A DNA stretch of 64,000 bases from CBDBGD01 sp965205235. GTDB taxonomy: Bacteria > Chloroflexota > Dehalococcoidia > Lucifugimonadales > UBA1127. Under the pieces are notes generated by a model. That model had not been told where the DNA came from. It searched no databases and saw only the letters and a program-made list of their open reading frames with translations. The position numbers and the translations under genes are program-made. Shown here piece by piece: positions 8,512 through 17,788 of this stretch (positions are counted from its first letter, which is position 1; every line of letters begins with the position of its first letter). The DNA is taken from positions 148,284 through 212,283 of the forward strand of contig CBDBGD010000005.1 of the NCBI GenBank assembly GCA_965205235.1. Reading direction: 5' to 3'.

Positions 8512-9765
8512 ATGGTTGACATAACGGACATTCAGGGTAGCAGGGCGGTCGGTACGGCGGAGAGCATCGCCCTCTACGTCCACATCCCGTTCTGTCGCAC
8601 GAAGTGTCCGTACTGCGACTTCAACACCTACTCGGGCATGCTGACGCTGCTGCCGTCGTACCTGGAAGCGCTGCAGACGGAGGTGAGGCTGTGGGGGCAG
8701 GGACTCGGCGCGCCCGAGGTGGGCAGCGTGTTTCTCGGGGGCGGGACGCCGTCGCTTCTCCAGCCCGGCCAGATGGCCCGGCTGCTGGGGGTGATTCGAG
8801 AAGCGTTCCGCTTGCGCGAGGACGCGGAGGTCAGCGCGGAGGTGAACCCGGACGACGTGACGGTCGAACGGATTGAGGGCTTCCTTGCCAGCGGGGTGAA
8901 CCGGGTGAGCATGGGGGTGCAGAGCCTTGACCGGGGGCTGCTGGAGGTGCTGGGACGCCGACACGACGACCAGGGAGCGGTGCGGGCCTTTCGGGCGATC
9001 CGGGAGGCGGGGTGCGCCAACGTCAGCGTGGACCTGATGTACGGGCTACCCTACCAGACGCTGAAGCAGTGGGACTCGACGCTGCAGGGGGTGCTGGACC
9101 TGGGGCCCGACCACGTCTCGGCCTACTGCCTGACGCTGGAGGAGGGGACGCCGCTGGAGCACAGGGTGCGCATGGGCCTGGTCGCTGAGCCCGACCCGGA
9201 CGCGGCGGCCGAGATGTACGGCTGTGCGGAAGAGCGGTTGGGCTCAGCGGGGTACGACTGCTACGAGATCTCGAACTGGGCCCGGCCTGGGCGCGAGTGC
9301 CGCCACAACCTGGTGTACTGGCGCAATCAGCCGTACCTGGGCGTGGGGCCGGGTGCGCACTCGTTTCTGGGGGGGCATCGGTTTCGGGTGGTCGACTCGC
9401 CGACCGAATACATTGTGCGCGTCGGAAACTGGGGGGGTGAACAGCAGCCGCGGTTGAGCTTCGACGCTGAGAGCATCGAACGCATCCCGCAGGTGGCGGA
9501 GGTGGAGACGATTTCGCGGTCGCTGGAGATGGCGGAGACGGCGATGCTGACCCTGCGGCTGCGGGAAGGGCTTGCGCTGTCGTCGTTTCGGGAGCGATTC
9601 GGCGAGGACTTCCGGGAGGTGTTCGGCGACGTGGTCGCAGAGACGACGGAGCTTGGGCTGCTGGAGGTCGTCGGGGGCGAGGAGGGCGAGGTGGCCCGGC
9701 TCACGCGTCGGGGACGCCTGCTGGGCAACCAGGTGTTCTGGCGGTTCCTGAGCGACGTCTCCTGA
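8512..9765 (+). CDS. hemW: HemW-like radical SAM protein (coproporphyrinogen III oxidase-like heme chaperone)
   Basis: 417-residue radical-SAM enzyme. The 4Fe-4S motif is CRTKCPYC inside YVHIPFCRTKCPYCDFNTY, followed by FLGGGTPSLL and VSMGVQSLD. The C-terminal HemW domain (RHNLVYWRNQPYLGVGPGAHSF) is complete. True oxygen-independent coproporphyrinogen oxidase HemN has a longer N-terminus; this layout is that of HemW, which transfers heme. No heme-pathway gene is adjacent. ATG at 8512 lies 12 bases after ychF. Confidence 0.85.
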   Translation: MVDITDIQGSRAVGTAESIALYVHIPFCRTKCPYCDFNTYSGMLTLLPSYLEALQTEVRLWGQGLGAPEVGSVFLGGGTPSLLQPGQMARLLGVIREAFRLREDAEVSAEVNPDDVTVERIEGFLASGVNRVSMGVQSLDRGLLEVLGRRHDDQGAVRAFRAIREAGCANVSVDLMYGLPYQTLKQWDSTLQGVLDLGPDHVSAYCLTLEEGTPLEHRVRMGLVAEPDPDAAAEMYGCAEERLGSAGYDCYEISNWARPGRECRHNLVYWRNQPYLGVGPGAHSFLGGHRFRVVDSPTEYIVRVGNWGGEQQPRLSFDAESIERIPQVAEVETISRSLEMAETAMLTLRLREGLALSSFRERFGEDFREVFGDVVAETTELGLLEVVGGEEGEVARLTRRGRLLGNQVFWRFLSDVS

Positions 9766-9790
9766 CAGTCTCTGCCTGCTGTGGTACCCT
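9762..9790 (+). promoter_or_regulatory. putative sigma-70-type promoter
   Basis: CTGACA (9762-9767), a 17-bp spacer and TACCCT (9785-9790) stand just before the next gene, overlapping the hemW stop. Predicted transcript start is about 7 bases before the ATG at 9804, so the message would be almost leaderless. Confidence 0.4.
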
Positions 9791-9803
9791 TGGGAACACG
9801 CTC

Positions 9804-10190
9804 ATGGCCGACAGCGTAAGCGCGGAAGAGAAGAAGCGGGAAGAGACCCTGTTTGCGGTCCTCCTTGCGCTGACGCGTGCCTTCCACGACCCGATCCGTC
9901 CGCAAGTCCGGGAGGAAGGGCTGGAGGAGCGGGACCTGGCGTTTGAGGCGCGTTTGCTCACCCCGGCCGAGACGGAGATGAGCGTGTACGCTACGCAGAA
10001 GCGCAACAGAGTGCTGCGGCTGCTGCGGGACATGCGGGACCGGGGATGGATTGAGATGGAGCCCAAGCCGCCCACCGGAGCCTACCACGTGTACCTCAAG
10101 TCGACGGGGCTGCTCTACGTACAGGAGCGCCTCCGCCCTCCCTGGAGCCGACTGTGGGACCACGTGAGGTCCCGGTTGCGTCGAGCGTAG
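9804..10190 (+). CDS. hypothetical protein, winged-helix-like
   Basis: 128 residues, highly charged. The central portion (NRVLRLLRDMRDRGWIEMEPKPP, read in pieces) resembles the recognition helix and wing of a winged-helix DNA-binding domain, with a preceding acidic helix. I do not recognise a named family. It sits in a short space between hemW and the glcD-like gene and could be a local regulator of either; this is a guess from position. Confidence 0.5.
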   Translation: MADSVSAEEKKREETLFAVLLALTRAFHDPIRPQVREEGLEERDLAFEARLLTPAETEMSVYATQKRNRVLRLLRDMRDRGWIEMEPKPPTGAYHVYLKSTGLLYVQERLRPPWSRLWDHVRSRLRRA

Positions 10191-10240
10191 GACGAGCGCC
10201 AGAAGGGGCGCGTCCACTGATCATGAGGTGAGTCCTGCCC

Positions 10241-11686
10241 ATGGCTGAGCCGTCAAAGGCCCTCATTCGTGACCTGCGCCGGGTCGTCGGCGCTTCACAC
10301 GTCCTCCACCGCCCGGACGAGCTGCTGGCGTACGAGTACGACGCCGCCGTAGACCGGGCGATGCCGGAGGTGGTGGTCCTTCCCGCCTCGACGGACGAGG
10401 CGGCACAAGTGGTCGCCATAGCGCACGAGCACGACCTCCCAGTCGTGCCACGCGGGGCAGGCACGGGTCTGAGCGGAGGAGCGATTCCCGCGCATGGCGG
10501 CCTACTGCTGCCGCTGACCCGAATGCGCCGCATCCATGAGATCGACCCGGTGGCGCAGACGGCGCTGGTGGACGCCGGGGTGGTCAACCTGGATGTCTCC
10601 CGCGCGGCGGCCCCCCACGGGCTGCGGTATGCGCCGGACCCCTCGAGCCAAAAGGCGTGCACCATCGGGGGGAACGTGGCGGAGAACGCGGGCGGGCCCC
10701 ACTGCCTTGCGTACGGCGTCACCACCAACCACGTCCTGGGACTGGAGGGGGTGCTGAGCGACGGCACGGTTGTGTGGCTGGGCGGGTCAGCGCGGGAGTA
10801 TCCCGGCTACGACCTGCGAGGGGTGGTCGTCGGCTCCGAGGGGACGCTGGTCGTCGTCACGAGGGCGCAGCTCCGGCTGATGCCGGTACCGGAGACGACG
10901 CGCACGCTGCTGGCGCCGTTCCCGAGCATGGACCAGGCAGGAGCCGCGGTGTCGCGTATCATCGCAGCAGGCATCGTCCCGGCCGCGCTGGAGATGATGG
11001 ACCAGATGGCGCTACGGGCGGTGGAGGCGGCCCTGCAGTCGGGCTACCCGCAGGACGCGGGGGCGGTGCTGCTGGTGGAGGTGGAGGGGCTGGCGGAGGC
11101 CGTGGAGGAGGAGACAGCAGAAGTGGAGGCGCTGTGCCGCGAGTGCGGGGCGACGGAGGTGTGGAGCGCACACGACGCCGCGGCCCGAGAACGCCTGTGG
11201 GCAGGAAGGAAGGCGGCCCTGGGCGCGCTGGGGCGACTTGCTCCGAGCTACTACCTCCTCGACGGCGTGGTGCCGCGCTCGAGGATCCGGGAGGCGCTGC
11301 AGGGCGTGCAGAGCGCATCGGAGGAGTACGGCCTGCCCATCGCCAACGTCCTGCATGCGGGGGACGGCAACCTGCATCCGTGCATCCTGTTCGACGAGCG
11401 AAAACCGGGAGAGCTGCAGCGGGCGGTGAAGGCCGGCGGGGAGATCCTTCGCCTGTGCGTGGAACTGGGCGGCGCGCTCTCCGGCGAGCACGGGGTGGGA
11501 GTCGAGAAGAGCGCGTACATGCCGCTACTGTTCAGCCCGGCGGACCTGGAGGCGATGGCGCGACTGCGGCCCGCCTTCCAGAGCGAGCGCTTCAACCCGG
11601 GGAAGGTGTTCCCCAACGGCGCTTCGTGCGTGGAGGCGCCGCAGGGAAGCGCGATTGCTCGTGCGGGCCCGGAAGCGTTCGTCTAA
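10241..11686 (+). CDS. glcD: FAD-linked oxidase, glycolate/D-lactate oxidase GlcD-type subunit
   Basis: 481-residue flavoprotein of the FAD_binding_4 / FAD-oxidase-C family. The FAD-binding segment reads PVVPRGAGTGLSGGAIP, then GGNVAENAGGPHCLAYG and VVGSEGTLVVVT; the C-terminal domain has the metal/substrate histidines in NVLHAGDGNLHP and ends with GEHGVGVEK and FNPGKVFP. It probably oxidises glycolate, D-lactate or another 2-hydroxyacid, passing electrons to the GlcE/GlcF subunits encoded next. The start ATG 10241 follows a short spacer after the hypothetical gene. Confidence 0.86.
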   Translation: MAEPSKALIRDLRRVVGASHVLHRPDELLAYEYDAAVDRAMPEVVVLPASTDEAAQVVAIAHEHDLPVVPRGAGTGLSGGAIPAHGGLLLPLTRMRRIHEIDPVAQTALVDAGVVNLDVSRAAAPHGLRYAPDPSSQKACTIGGNVAENAGGPHCLAYGVTTNHVLGLEGVLSDGTVVWLGGSAREYPGYDLRGVVVGSEGTLVVVTRAQLRLMPVPETTRTLLAPFPSMDQAGAAVSRIIAAGIVPAALEMMDQMALRAVEAALQSGYPQDAGAVLLVEVEGLAEAVEEETAEVEALCRECGATEVWSAHDAAARERLWAGRKAALGALGRLAPSYYLLDGVVPRSRIREALQGVQSASEEYGLPIANVLHAGDGNLHPCILFDERKPGELQRAVKAGGEILRLCVELGGALSGEHGVGVEKSAYMPLLFSPADLEAMARLRPAFQSERFNPGKVFPNGASCVEAPQGSAIARAGPEAFV

Positions 11687-11725
11687 CGACGCTCGGCGAC
11701 CAGGACTTATCTCCCTGGAGGTTAC

Positions 11726-13096
11726 GTGGCCGCAGACGCGGGACGTTTCAGGAACGTGCTGGCGCAGGAACTGACACCCGGACCGGAGGTCTCGGATACG
11801 GGTGTGGACGCCTATGCCATCGACGGTCTCACGCCGCACGTGGTCGCGAAGCCCACCTCGCTGGACGAGGTCTCGCAGGCGATGGCGGCGGCCCACCGGC
11901 ACGGCGCGGCCGTCGTGCCCTGGGGCGGGGGCACTCGCATGGCGCTGGGGAACGTCCCGGCGTGGTATGAGATGGCCCTGGACCTGTCGGGCCTCCAAGG
12001 CGACGTGGTGCACCGGCACGAGGAGCTGACGGCAACGGTCGAGGCCGGCTGGACCCTGGAGGCGCTGCAGGAGGAGCTGGCGCAACAGGGCCAGCACGTT
12101 CCCATCGACGTGCCGCTGCCCGGACGGGCGACGCTGGGGGGCATCCTGGCCACGGGGCTGGGGGGCGCGCTGTCGGCGGCGCACGGGCTGCCCCGCGACC
12201 TGGTGGTGGGAATGACCGCAGTTCTGGCGGACGGGACCGTCATCCGCAGCGGGGGCACGGTGGTCAAGAACGTCACAGGGTATGCGCTGGAGAAGCTGTA
12301 CGTGGGGTCGCTGGGGACGCTGGGGGTCATCGCAGAAGCTACGGTCAGGCTGGCACCGCTGCCCGCGGAGGAGCGGACCCTGGTCGTGTGGTTCCCAAGA
12401 GCCCAGCTTGCATGCCAGGCTGCCGTCGCACTGGCCCGGAGCGGCATCGCACCAAGGTCGGTGGAGGTGCTGAACTGGCCTGCCTGGGAGACCGCCGTGG
12501 AAGCCTGCCCGGCCGTGCGAGGCAGCACGTCGGAGGAGTGGGGGTTCCGGCTCGTGGTGCGTCTGGGAGGTCGCCCCCGCACCGTGGAGCGGCAGGAGCG
12601 GGAGGCGCTGGAGGTGTGCGGTCGAGAGCGGGGCGAGACGAACGCCGTACTCGGCGGCGAGGAGGGGCGGCGCCTCTGGCGCGTGCTGGGCGACGTGGGG
12701 TGGCAGGAGCGGTACCGGCTGGCGGCACGCGGCGTCGTGCGGCTGTCGGCACTGCCACAGGCCCTAGACCTGCTGGAGGAGATGGGGCAGGGAGAGGAGA
12801 TGACCCCGGCCATTGCAGTCCATGCTACCCTGGGGGTGGTGCGGGCGTTCTGGACGGGCGTCCCCAGCCGCGGCGCACGTTCGGTGCGGGAGATAGGGGG
12901 AGTGCTCGAAGACTTCCGGCGGGATATGACGTCGCTGGGAGGCTCCATGGTGCTGGAGCGCGCGCCGATTGAGATCAAGCGCGTGCTGGACGTGTGGGAG
13001 TCCAGGGACGAGGCCGTTCACCTGGCCAGGAGTCTCAAGTCGCAGTACGACCCCAACAACGTCCTCAATCCCGGGAGGTTCATGCACAACATATGA
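11726..13096 (+). CDS. glcE: FAD-binding oxidase subunit, GlcE-type
   Basis: 456 residues with an N-terminal FAD_binding_4 domain: AVVPWGGGTRMALGN, then GILATGLGGALSAAHGLPRDLVVG and KNVTGYALEKLYVGSLGTLGVI. It continues with a C-terminal half that ends in the family's SQYDPNNVLNPGRFM. It is longer than E. coli-type GlcE (about 350), closer to a full FAD-oxidase paralogue. GTG at 11726 is preceded by CTGGAGG. The TGA overlaps the ATG of the Fe-S subunit gene (ATGA). Expected to be membrane-peripheral with GlcD. Confidence 0.82.
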   Translation: MAADAGRFRNVLAQELTPGPEVSDTGVDAYAIDGLTPHVVAKPTSLDEVSQAMAAAHRHGAAVVPWGGGTRMALGNVPAWYEMALDLSGLQGDVVHRHEELTATVEAGWTLEALQEELAQQGQHVPIDVPLPGRATLGGILATGLGGALSAAHGLPRDLVVGMTAVLADGTVIRSGGTVVKNVTGYALEKLYVGSLGTLGVIAEATVRLAPLPAEERTLVVWFPRAQLACQAAVALARSGIAPRSVEVLNWPAWETAVEACPAVRGSTSEEWGFRLVVRLGGRPRTVERQEREALEVCGRERGETNAVLGGEEGRRLWRVLGDVGWQERYRLAARGVVRLSALPQALDLLEEMGQGEEMTPAIAVHATLGVVRAFWTGVPSRGARSVREIGGVLEDFRRDMTSLGGSMVLERAPIEIKRVLDVWESRDEAVHLARSLKSQYDPNNVLNPGRFMHNI

Positions 13097-14485
13097 GCAC
13101 ACCCAATCCAGAGCAGGCTGTGAGCGGGCCTCCTACGCTGCCGGCGCAGGCCCTCTTCGGGCGGTCGTCGGAAGAGGGCGAGGCGCTGCGGGAGGATGAG
13201 CTGTACCGCTGCATCCACTGCGGCCTCTGCCTGGAACACTGCCCCACGTACCTGGAGCTGGGCCTGGAGACGGAGTCGCCGCGGGGACGCATCGCTCTAA
13301 TGCGCGCCACCTACGAGGGGCGGCTGGCGCCCACGCCCGAGGTCCAGCAACACTGGGACCTGTGCCTGGGCTGCCGGGCCTGCGAGGCCGTATGCCCATC
13401 GGGGGTGCCCTACGGACGGCTCATCGAGACGACGCGGGCATGGACGGCGACGAAGACGCGGCGTCCGCTGTCGGAGCGGCTGATGCGACGTTTCGCCTTC
13501 TCCTGGCTGCTGCCGTCACGGGGACGGCTGCACGCTGTGGGACTTTTCCTTCTGCTGTACCAGCGCACAGGGCTGCAATGGCTGGTGCGGCGGACGGGGC
13601 TCCTCCGGCTGGCACCGGGGCTTCGAACGGCGGAGGCGGGGTTGCCTCGTGTGCCGTCCCGGTTCTTCGCTGCGAAGGGGCAGGTCTACCCGGCGCGAGG
13701 GGAGAGGCGACGGCGGGTGGGGCTGCTGGCAGGGTGCGTGATGCCCCTGTTCCAGTCGTCGACGATGGAGGCGGCGGTGGAGGTCCTGGTGGCGAACGGC
13801 TGCGAGGTCGTCGTGCCGGAGGGACAGGGGTGTTGCGGAGCGCTGAACGTGCACTCCGGGGAGCAGGCCCAGGCCCGCGAGATGGCGCGCAGGAACGTGC
13901 AGGCCTTCCTGGATGCGGACGTGGAGGCGGTGGTGGTGGCGTCCGCGGGCTGTAGCGCGGCCATGAAGAAGTACGATGAACTCCTTGGGGCCAACGCTGC
14001 GGACGCGGCCTTAGCGGCGCAGTTCAGCGCCAAGGTGCAGGACATCACCGAGTTCCTTGCGGCGCTACCCATAGAGCCGACGGGGGAAGCGCCGATGCGA
14101 GTGACGTACCAGGACCCGTGCCACCTGGCCCACGCCCAGCGCATCACCTCGTCGCCGCGGGATCTGCTCAAGAGCATCCCAGGCGTGGATCTGGCGGAGA
14201 TGGTGCGCCCCGACGTGTGCTGCGGGGCGGCGGGCAGCTACCAGTTGGTGCAGCAGGAGATGTCGGACCGCCTCCTAGACTCGCGGCTGGCGCAGATACG
14301 GGAGACGGGGGCGGAAGTGGTGGCCACGGCGAACCCGGGGGTGCATGCTACAGCTGGAGCGAGGCGTGCGACAGAGCGGGATGGACGTGCGGGTTTGCCA
14401 CGTGGTCGACCTGCTAGCGGAGGCGTATCGCGGCGGGTGGAGGGTGGAGCAGGGGGAGGCAGCCTCGCCGGAGGGCGAGGGGTAG
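13093..14485 (+). CDS. glcF: glycolate oxidase iron-sulfur subunit GlcF-type, with 3' frameshift
   Basis: Two-cluster ferredoxin subunit that carries electrons from GlcD/GlcE to quinone. Two 4Fe-4S motifs (CIHCGLCLEHCP and CLGCRACEAVCP) are followed by two CCG domains (QGCCGALN and PDVCCGAAGSY). At the GGGGG run ending at 14341 the frame shifts: reading with one G fewer restores the family ending ANPGCMLQLERGVRQSGMDV and stops at 14485, 5 bases before the convergent aminotransferase. Unshifted, the frame runs to 14553 and overlaps that gene. The lost segment is the last CCG-domain helix. Confidence 0.83.
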
Positions 14486-14489
14486 GCGC

Positions 14490-15683
14490 CTACTGCGAGT
14501 CGGCCAGCGCCCTGCTGGCTGCGGCGACGCCCGCACCGACGGCGACTTCGTAGCCCCACTGGGGCAGCAGCGTCTCCAACGCCGAGAGGAGAATGAGGAC
14601 GCTGCCGGGCTTGCTGTTCTCCCCCATGAGGCCGATGCGCCAGATGACGCCGCCCATCTTGCCGATTCCGCCGCCAATCTCGATGTTGTAGTCCCTGAGG
14701 AGTTTGAGTCGAAGGGCCAGGTCGTCGACGCCCTTGGGGATGAAGACCGTTGTCAGCTGGGGCACGCAGACGTCGTCGGGCGCCAGGAGGTCCAGGCCGA
14801 GGGCCCTGAGGCCGGCGCGGAGTGCCAGCCCGTTGCGTCGATGCCGTGCGTAGCACTCGTCCAAGCCCTCCTCCAGGATGGTACGCAGAGCTGCGTGGAG
14901 GGCGTAGACCATGGTGATGGGGGCGGTGTGGTGGTAGCTGCGGGCTGTGCCCTCCCAGTAGCCCCTGAGCAGGCTGAGGTCGAGGTACCAGGTGGCGGGG
15001 GGCACCGTGCGGTCTGCGATGGCCTTGCGGGCGTCGTCGCTCAGGAAGACGGGAGATAGCCCCGGCGGGGCGCCGAGGCACTTCTGCGTGGCGCTGAAGG
15101 CGAAGTCGACGTTGGCCCGGTCGACGGCGATTTCCATGCCGCCGAGAGAGGTTACGGCGTCGACCAGGAACAGGGCGCCGTACCTGTGGGCGAGGTCGGC
15201 CAGCTCCTCCAGGGGTTGGAGGACCCCGGTGGAGGTCTCGGCGTGCACGACTGCGAGGACCTTGACCTTGGGATGGCGCTTCAGCTCCGCTTCGACCGCA
15301 TCGAGGTCGATGGAGGCGCCCCACTCCTGCTTGACCTGGGCGACGGTCGCGCCGTAGCGGCGCGCCACGTCGGCCAGGCGTTCGCCGAAGAAGCCGTGGG
15401 AGGCGGCGACGACGACGTCGCCGGGCTCGAGCAGGTTGGCCACGCCGGCCTCCATGCCGGCGTGGCCGGTGCCGGAGAGGGGGAAGGTGAAGCCGTCCTG
15501 CGTGCCGAAGACCTGGCGGAGCATGCCGGCCGCGTCGTCCATGATCTGGATGAAGTCGGGGTCGAGATGGCCGAGGATGGGGGCGGACATGGCCCTGAGG
15601 ACGCCAGGGTTGATGTTGGAAGGCCCTGCGCCCAGCAGCAGGCGCGGTGGAGGGTTCAACTCGGATACGGGCTGCGGGACCAC
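14490..15683 (-). CDS. class V aminotransferase, alanine-glyoxylate / serine-pyruvate type
   Basis: PLP enzyme of about 397 residues. Substrate-side motif PLSGTGHAGMEAGVANLLEPGD, PLP-aspartate region LFLVDAVTSLGG and the Schiff-base lysine in FAFSATQKCLGAPPGLS are all visible. It probably converts glyoxylate or hydroxypyruvate to glycine or serine. Lying beside a GlcDEF-like oxidase that would make glyoxylate, it fits photorespiration-like glycolate salvage. I chose GTG 15683: GGGAGG sits 5 bases upstream, and the longer frame to 15797 adds only low-complexity Arg/Pro. Confidence 0.84.
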   Translation of the reverse strand: MVPQPVSELNPPPRLLLGAGPSNINPGVLRAMSAPILGHLDPDFIQIMDDAAGMLRQVFGTQDGFTFPLSGTGHAGMEAGVANLLEPGDVVVAASHGFFGERLADVARRYGATVAQVKQEWGASIDLDAVEAELKRHPKVKVLAVVHAETSTGVLQPLEELADLAHRYGALFLVDAVTSLGGMEIAVDRANVDFAFSATQKCLGAPPGLSPVFLSDDARKAIADRTVPPATWYLDLSLLRGYWEGTARSYHHTAPITMVYALHAALRTILEEGLDECYARHRRNGLALRAGLRALGLDLLAPDDVCVPQLTTVFIPKGVDDLALRLKLLRDYNIEIGGGIGKMGGVIWRIGLMGENSKPGSVLILLSALETLLPQWGYEVAVGAGVAAASRALADSQ

Positions 15684-15841
15684 GACTACCTCCCGTACGC
15701 AGGGCGGCTGATTTCGCAACCGCAACAGCCTAGCAGGCGGCCTAGGGTGCGTCAACCGAGTGAGGCGCCGCCGGAGCGCGGGGGATTTGACTGGCAACGC
15801 CCAGAAGGGGCCGCTATACTGGGCGCTGCTGGAGGAGCGCC

Positions 15842-16495
15842 GTGCCAGGAGTTGAACGCGACCTTCCCCTGTTCCCCCTGGGCAACGTTGTCCTGTTTCC
15901 CGACATGCCCCTGAACCTTCGGATATTCGAGCCCCGTTACAAGCAGATGGTCTCGGACGTGCTGCAGGGGGACTCGAGCTTCGGCATTGCGCTGATCCGT
16001 GAGGGGCGGGAGGTCGGAATGCCGGCTGTGCCCCACGAGGTGGGGACGATTGCGCGCATCACCGAACTCACGCCGCTGGACGGAGGGAACCTGTACATCT
16101 CGACCGTGGGAATCGAGCGCTTTCGCATCCTGGAGGTGCTGGGACCGCAGCCGTACCTACTGGCCAGGGTGGAGGTGCTGGACGATGGGCCTGAGGATGC
16201 GTCGGAGGAGCTTGTGGCCGAGGCGCGGCAGGCGATGGCGGACTACGTGCGAGCAGTCACGGCGATGCAGGGGGGATGGGTCCGAGACGTCCCCGTCCAG
16301 GACGACGCTGTCCCGCTTTCCTATCTGATTGCTACGACTGTGCGTGCGGAGCCCCTGGTGAAGCAGCGGTTGCTGGAGGTCCCGACGGTGGAGGAGCGGC
16401 TGACGATGGAGGCGGCGCTGCTGAAGCAGAGCGCTCAGCGACTGCGCAGCCGGCTGTCGGACCGAGGGCCAGGGAGCCGGTTCAGCAAGAACTGA
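15842..16495 (+). CDS. LON substrate-binding-domain protein
   Basis: 217-residue stand-alone Lon N-terminal (PUA-like) domain. The opening is LPLFPLGNVVLFPDMPLNLRIFEPRYKQMV, typical of the family, followed by FGIALIREG and the alpha-helical tail. No ATPase or protease domain is present. Such proteins are common in bacteria, with role unsettled (possibly peptide or adaptor binding). A TATACT box lies at 15815-15820, 22 bases upstream of the GTG start; a usable -35 is unclear. Confidence 0.78.
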   Translation: MPGVERDLPLFPLGNVVLFPDMPLNLRIFEPRYKQMVSDVLQGDSSFGIALIREGREVGMPAVPHEVGTIARITELTPLDGGNLYISTVGIERFRILEVLGPQPYLLARVEVLDDGPEDASEELVAEARQAMADYVRAVTAMQGGWVRDVPVQDDAVPLSYLIATTVRAEPLVKQRLLEVPTVEERLTMEAALLKQSAQRLRSRLSDRGPGSRFSKN

Positions 16496-16583
16496 GGCCG
16501 ATTGGAAGCCGTTTCCGAAGCTGAGAACAGCGGTAGGCATACGGTTATCAATCGACAATCGTCTTCAATCCGCCAATCATGCA

Positions 16584-16613
16584 TTGACCGCCGCCAGCGA
16601 AGGCTGCTACGCT
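16584..16613 (+). promoter_or_regulatory. putative promoter of the agmatinase-family gene
   Basis: TTGACC (16584-16589), an 18-bp spacer and TACGCT (16608-16613), about 38 bases before the ATG. It belongs to the TTGACN / TANNNT promoter set found repeatedly in this window. Confidence 0.5.
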
Positions 16614-16651
16614 CAGCATGGCCTCGAACGCGCCTAAAGGAGTTGTCGCCC

Positions 16652-17632
16652 ATGGCCGAACAGGAGCCTCGCGAGGAATCCCCGAAGCAGAGCTGGCCCG
16701 ACACTTCAATCGCTGCTCGGACGATGTTCAAGGCTCCCCCGTGCGAAGACCTGGAGGCGCTGGAGGCGAAGGTTGCGTTCCTGGGCGTGCCGTTCGACCA
16801 GGGGACGACGAACCGGCCGGGGGCTCGCTTCGGCCCCGCTGCGATGCGGGACGTGGGCGGCTACAGCTACACCGGCTACCTGAGCGACTCGGCGGCTGCA
16901 CGGGAGCCTGCGGCGGGCTACTTCGACATCGACGGTGACGGGGACCGGCTGAAGGGCGTCACGATGGCAGACTGCGGCGACGTGAACGTGGTGCCGACGG
17001 GGGTGGAGGCGACGTTCGACCGGACGACGCGCGCCGTGCGCCGCATTCTGGCGCGGGGCTCGTTCCCGGTCATCCTTGGGGGCGACCACGCGGTCACGTT
17101 TCCCGTCGTGCGGGGCTTCGACCACCTTCCGGCCGTCGACATCATCCACTTCGACGCGCACATGGACTACGCGCACGACTACCAGGGTCACCTTTATGCG
17201 CACGGGAGCCCGATCCGTCGCTGCGCCGAGCTGCCGTTCGTCCGCAACATAACGTCGATCGGGATCCGGGTGGCGCGAGAGGAGCCGTACCGGATAGCCA
17301 TCGAGCGGGGGAACCGCATCTTCACTGCGGACCGCTTTCGCACACTGGGCGCTCGTGGGGTCGTCGAGCAGCTTCCCAAGGCGGACGCCATCTACGTGAC
17401 GCTGGACATCGACGCGCTGGACCCGACGGAGGCGCCGGGGACGGGGACGGCCGTTGCGGGCGGGCTGGGCTACCTGCAGGTGCGGGACGTGCTGCGGATG
17501 CTGCCGGAGGTTGGGCCGGTGGTAGGCATGGACCTGGTGGAGGTCGCCCCGGTCTACGACCTGTCTGACAACACGAGCCGCTTGGGCGCGCAGCTGATCC
17601 TGGACCTGCTGACGGCGGTGTTCAGCCGGTAG
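16652..17632 (+). CDS. agmatinase / ureohydrolase-family protein
   Basis: 326-residue arginase-superfamily hydrolase that would cleave a guanidino substrate (agmatine, guanidinobutyrate or similar) to an amine and urea. Binuclear manganese ligands are all present: GGDHA, FDAHMDYAHD and DIDALDP. N-terminal GTTNRPGARFGPAAMRD is typical of agmatinases. The substrate cannot be read from the motifs alone. The start ATG 16652 has AAAGGAG 9 bases upstream; the frame upstream to 16502 is non-coding and contains a promoter. Confidence 0.85.
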   Translation: MAEQEPREESPKQSWPDTSIAARTMFKAPPCEDLEALEAKVAFLGVPFDQGTTNRPGARFGPAAMRDVGGYSYTGYLSDSAAAREPAAGYFDIDGDGDRLKGVTMADCGDVNVVPTGVEATFDRTTRAVRRILARGSFPVILGGDHAVTFPVVRGFDHLPAVDIIHFDAHMDYAHDYQGHLYAHGSPIRRCAELPFVRNITSIGIRVAREEPYRIAIERGNRIFTADRFRTLGARGVVEQLPKADAIYVTLDIDALDPTEAPGTGTAVAGGLGYLQVRDVLRMLPEVGPVVGMDLVEVAPVYDLSDNTSRLGAQLILDLLTAVFSR

Positions 17633-17693
17633 GGGGATGGGGGGCGAGTGTCTGGGTCTCTAGCTGGACAGAGGTGGCAGACGCAGCGTCCTC

Positions 17694-17722
17694 TTGACAC
17701 GCTCCAGGCAGGCAGGTAGCAT
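17694..17722 (+). promoter_or_regulatory. groESL promoter
   Basis: TTGACA (17694-17699), exactly 17 bp, then TAGCAT (17717-17722). The predicted start point falls at the left arm of the CIRCE-like operator. The same hexamer pair and spacing recur before hspR. Confidence 0.75.
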
Positions 17723-17728
17723 TGTGCG

Positions 17729-17755
17729 TTAGCAGTCGGCCCTTTCGACTGCTAA
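17729..17755. promoter_or_regulatory. CIRCE-like operator (HrcA site) before groES
   Basis: A perfect inverted repeat of 9-base arms, TTAGCAGTC and GACTGCTAA, separated by 9 bases. Consensus CIRCE is TTAGCACTC-N9-GAGTGCTAA, so each arm has one symmetric, compensating change (C to G and G to C). The position, at the transcription start, fits HrcA repression. hrcA is not in the window. Confidence 0.82.
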
Positions 17756-17788
17756 TTCCGCGGCAAGACCACAGTAATAGGAGGAGTT

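Noticed and set aside
10657..11970. Long +1-frame open frame within glcD.
   Set aside because: Gly/Arg-rich shadow of a well-supported FAD-oxidase gene.
15787..15820. TTGACT/TATACT as a promoter for the LON-domain gene.
   Set aside because: The spacer is 22 bp, outside the usual 16-18, although the TATACT box alone may be used.
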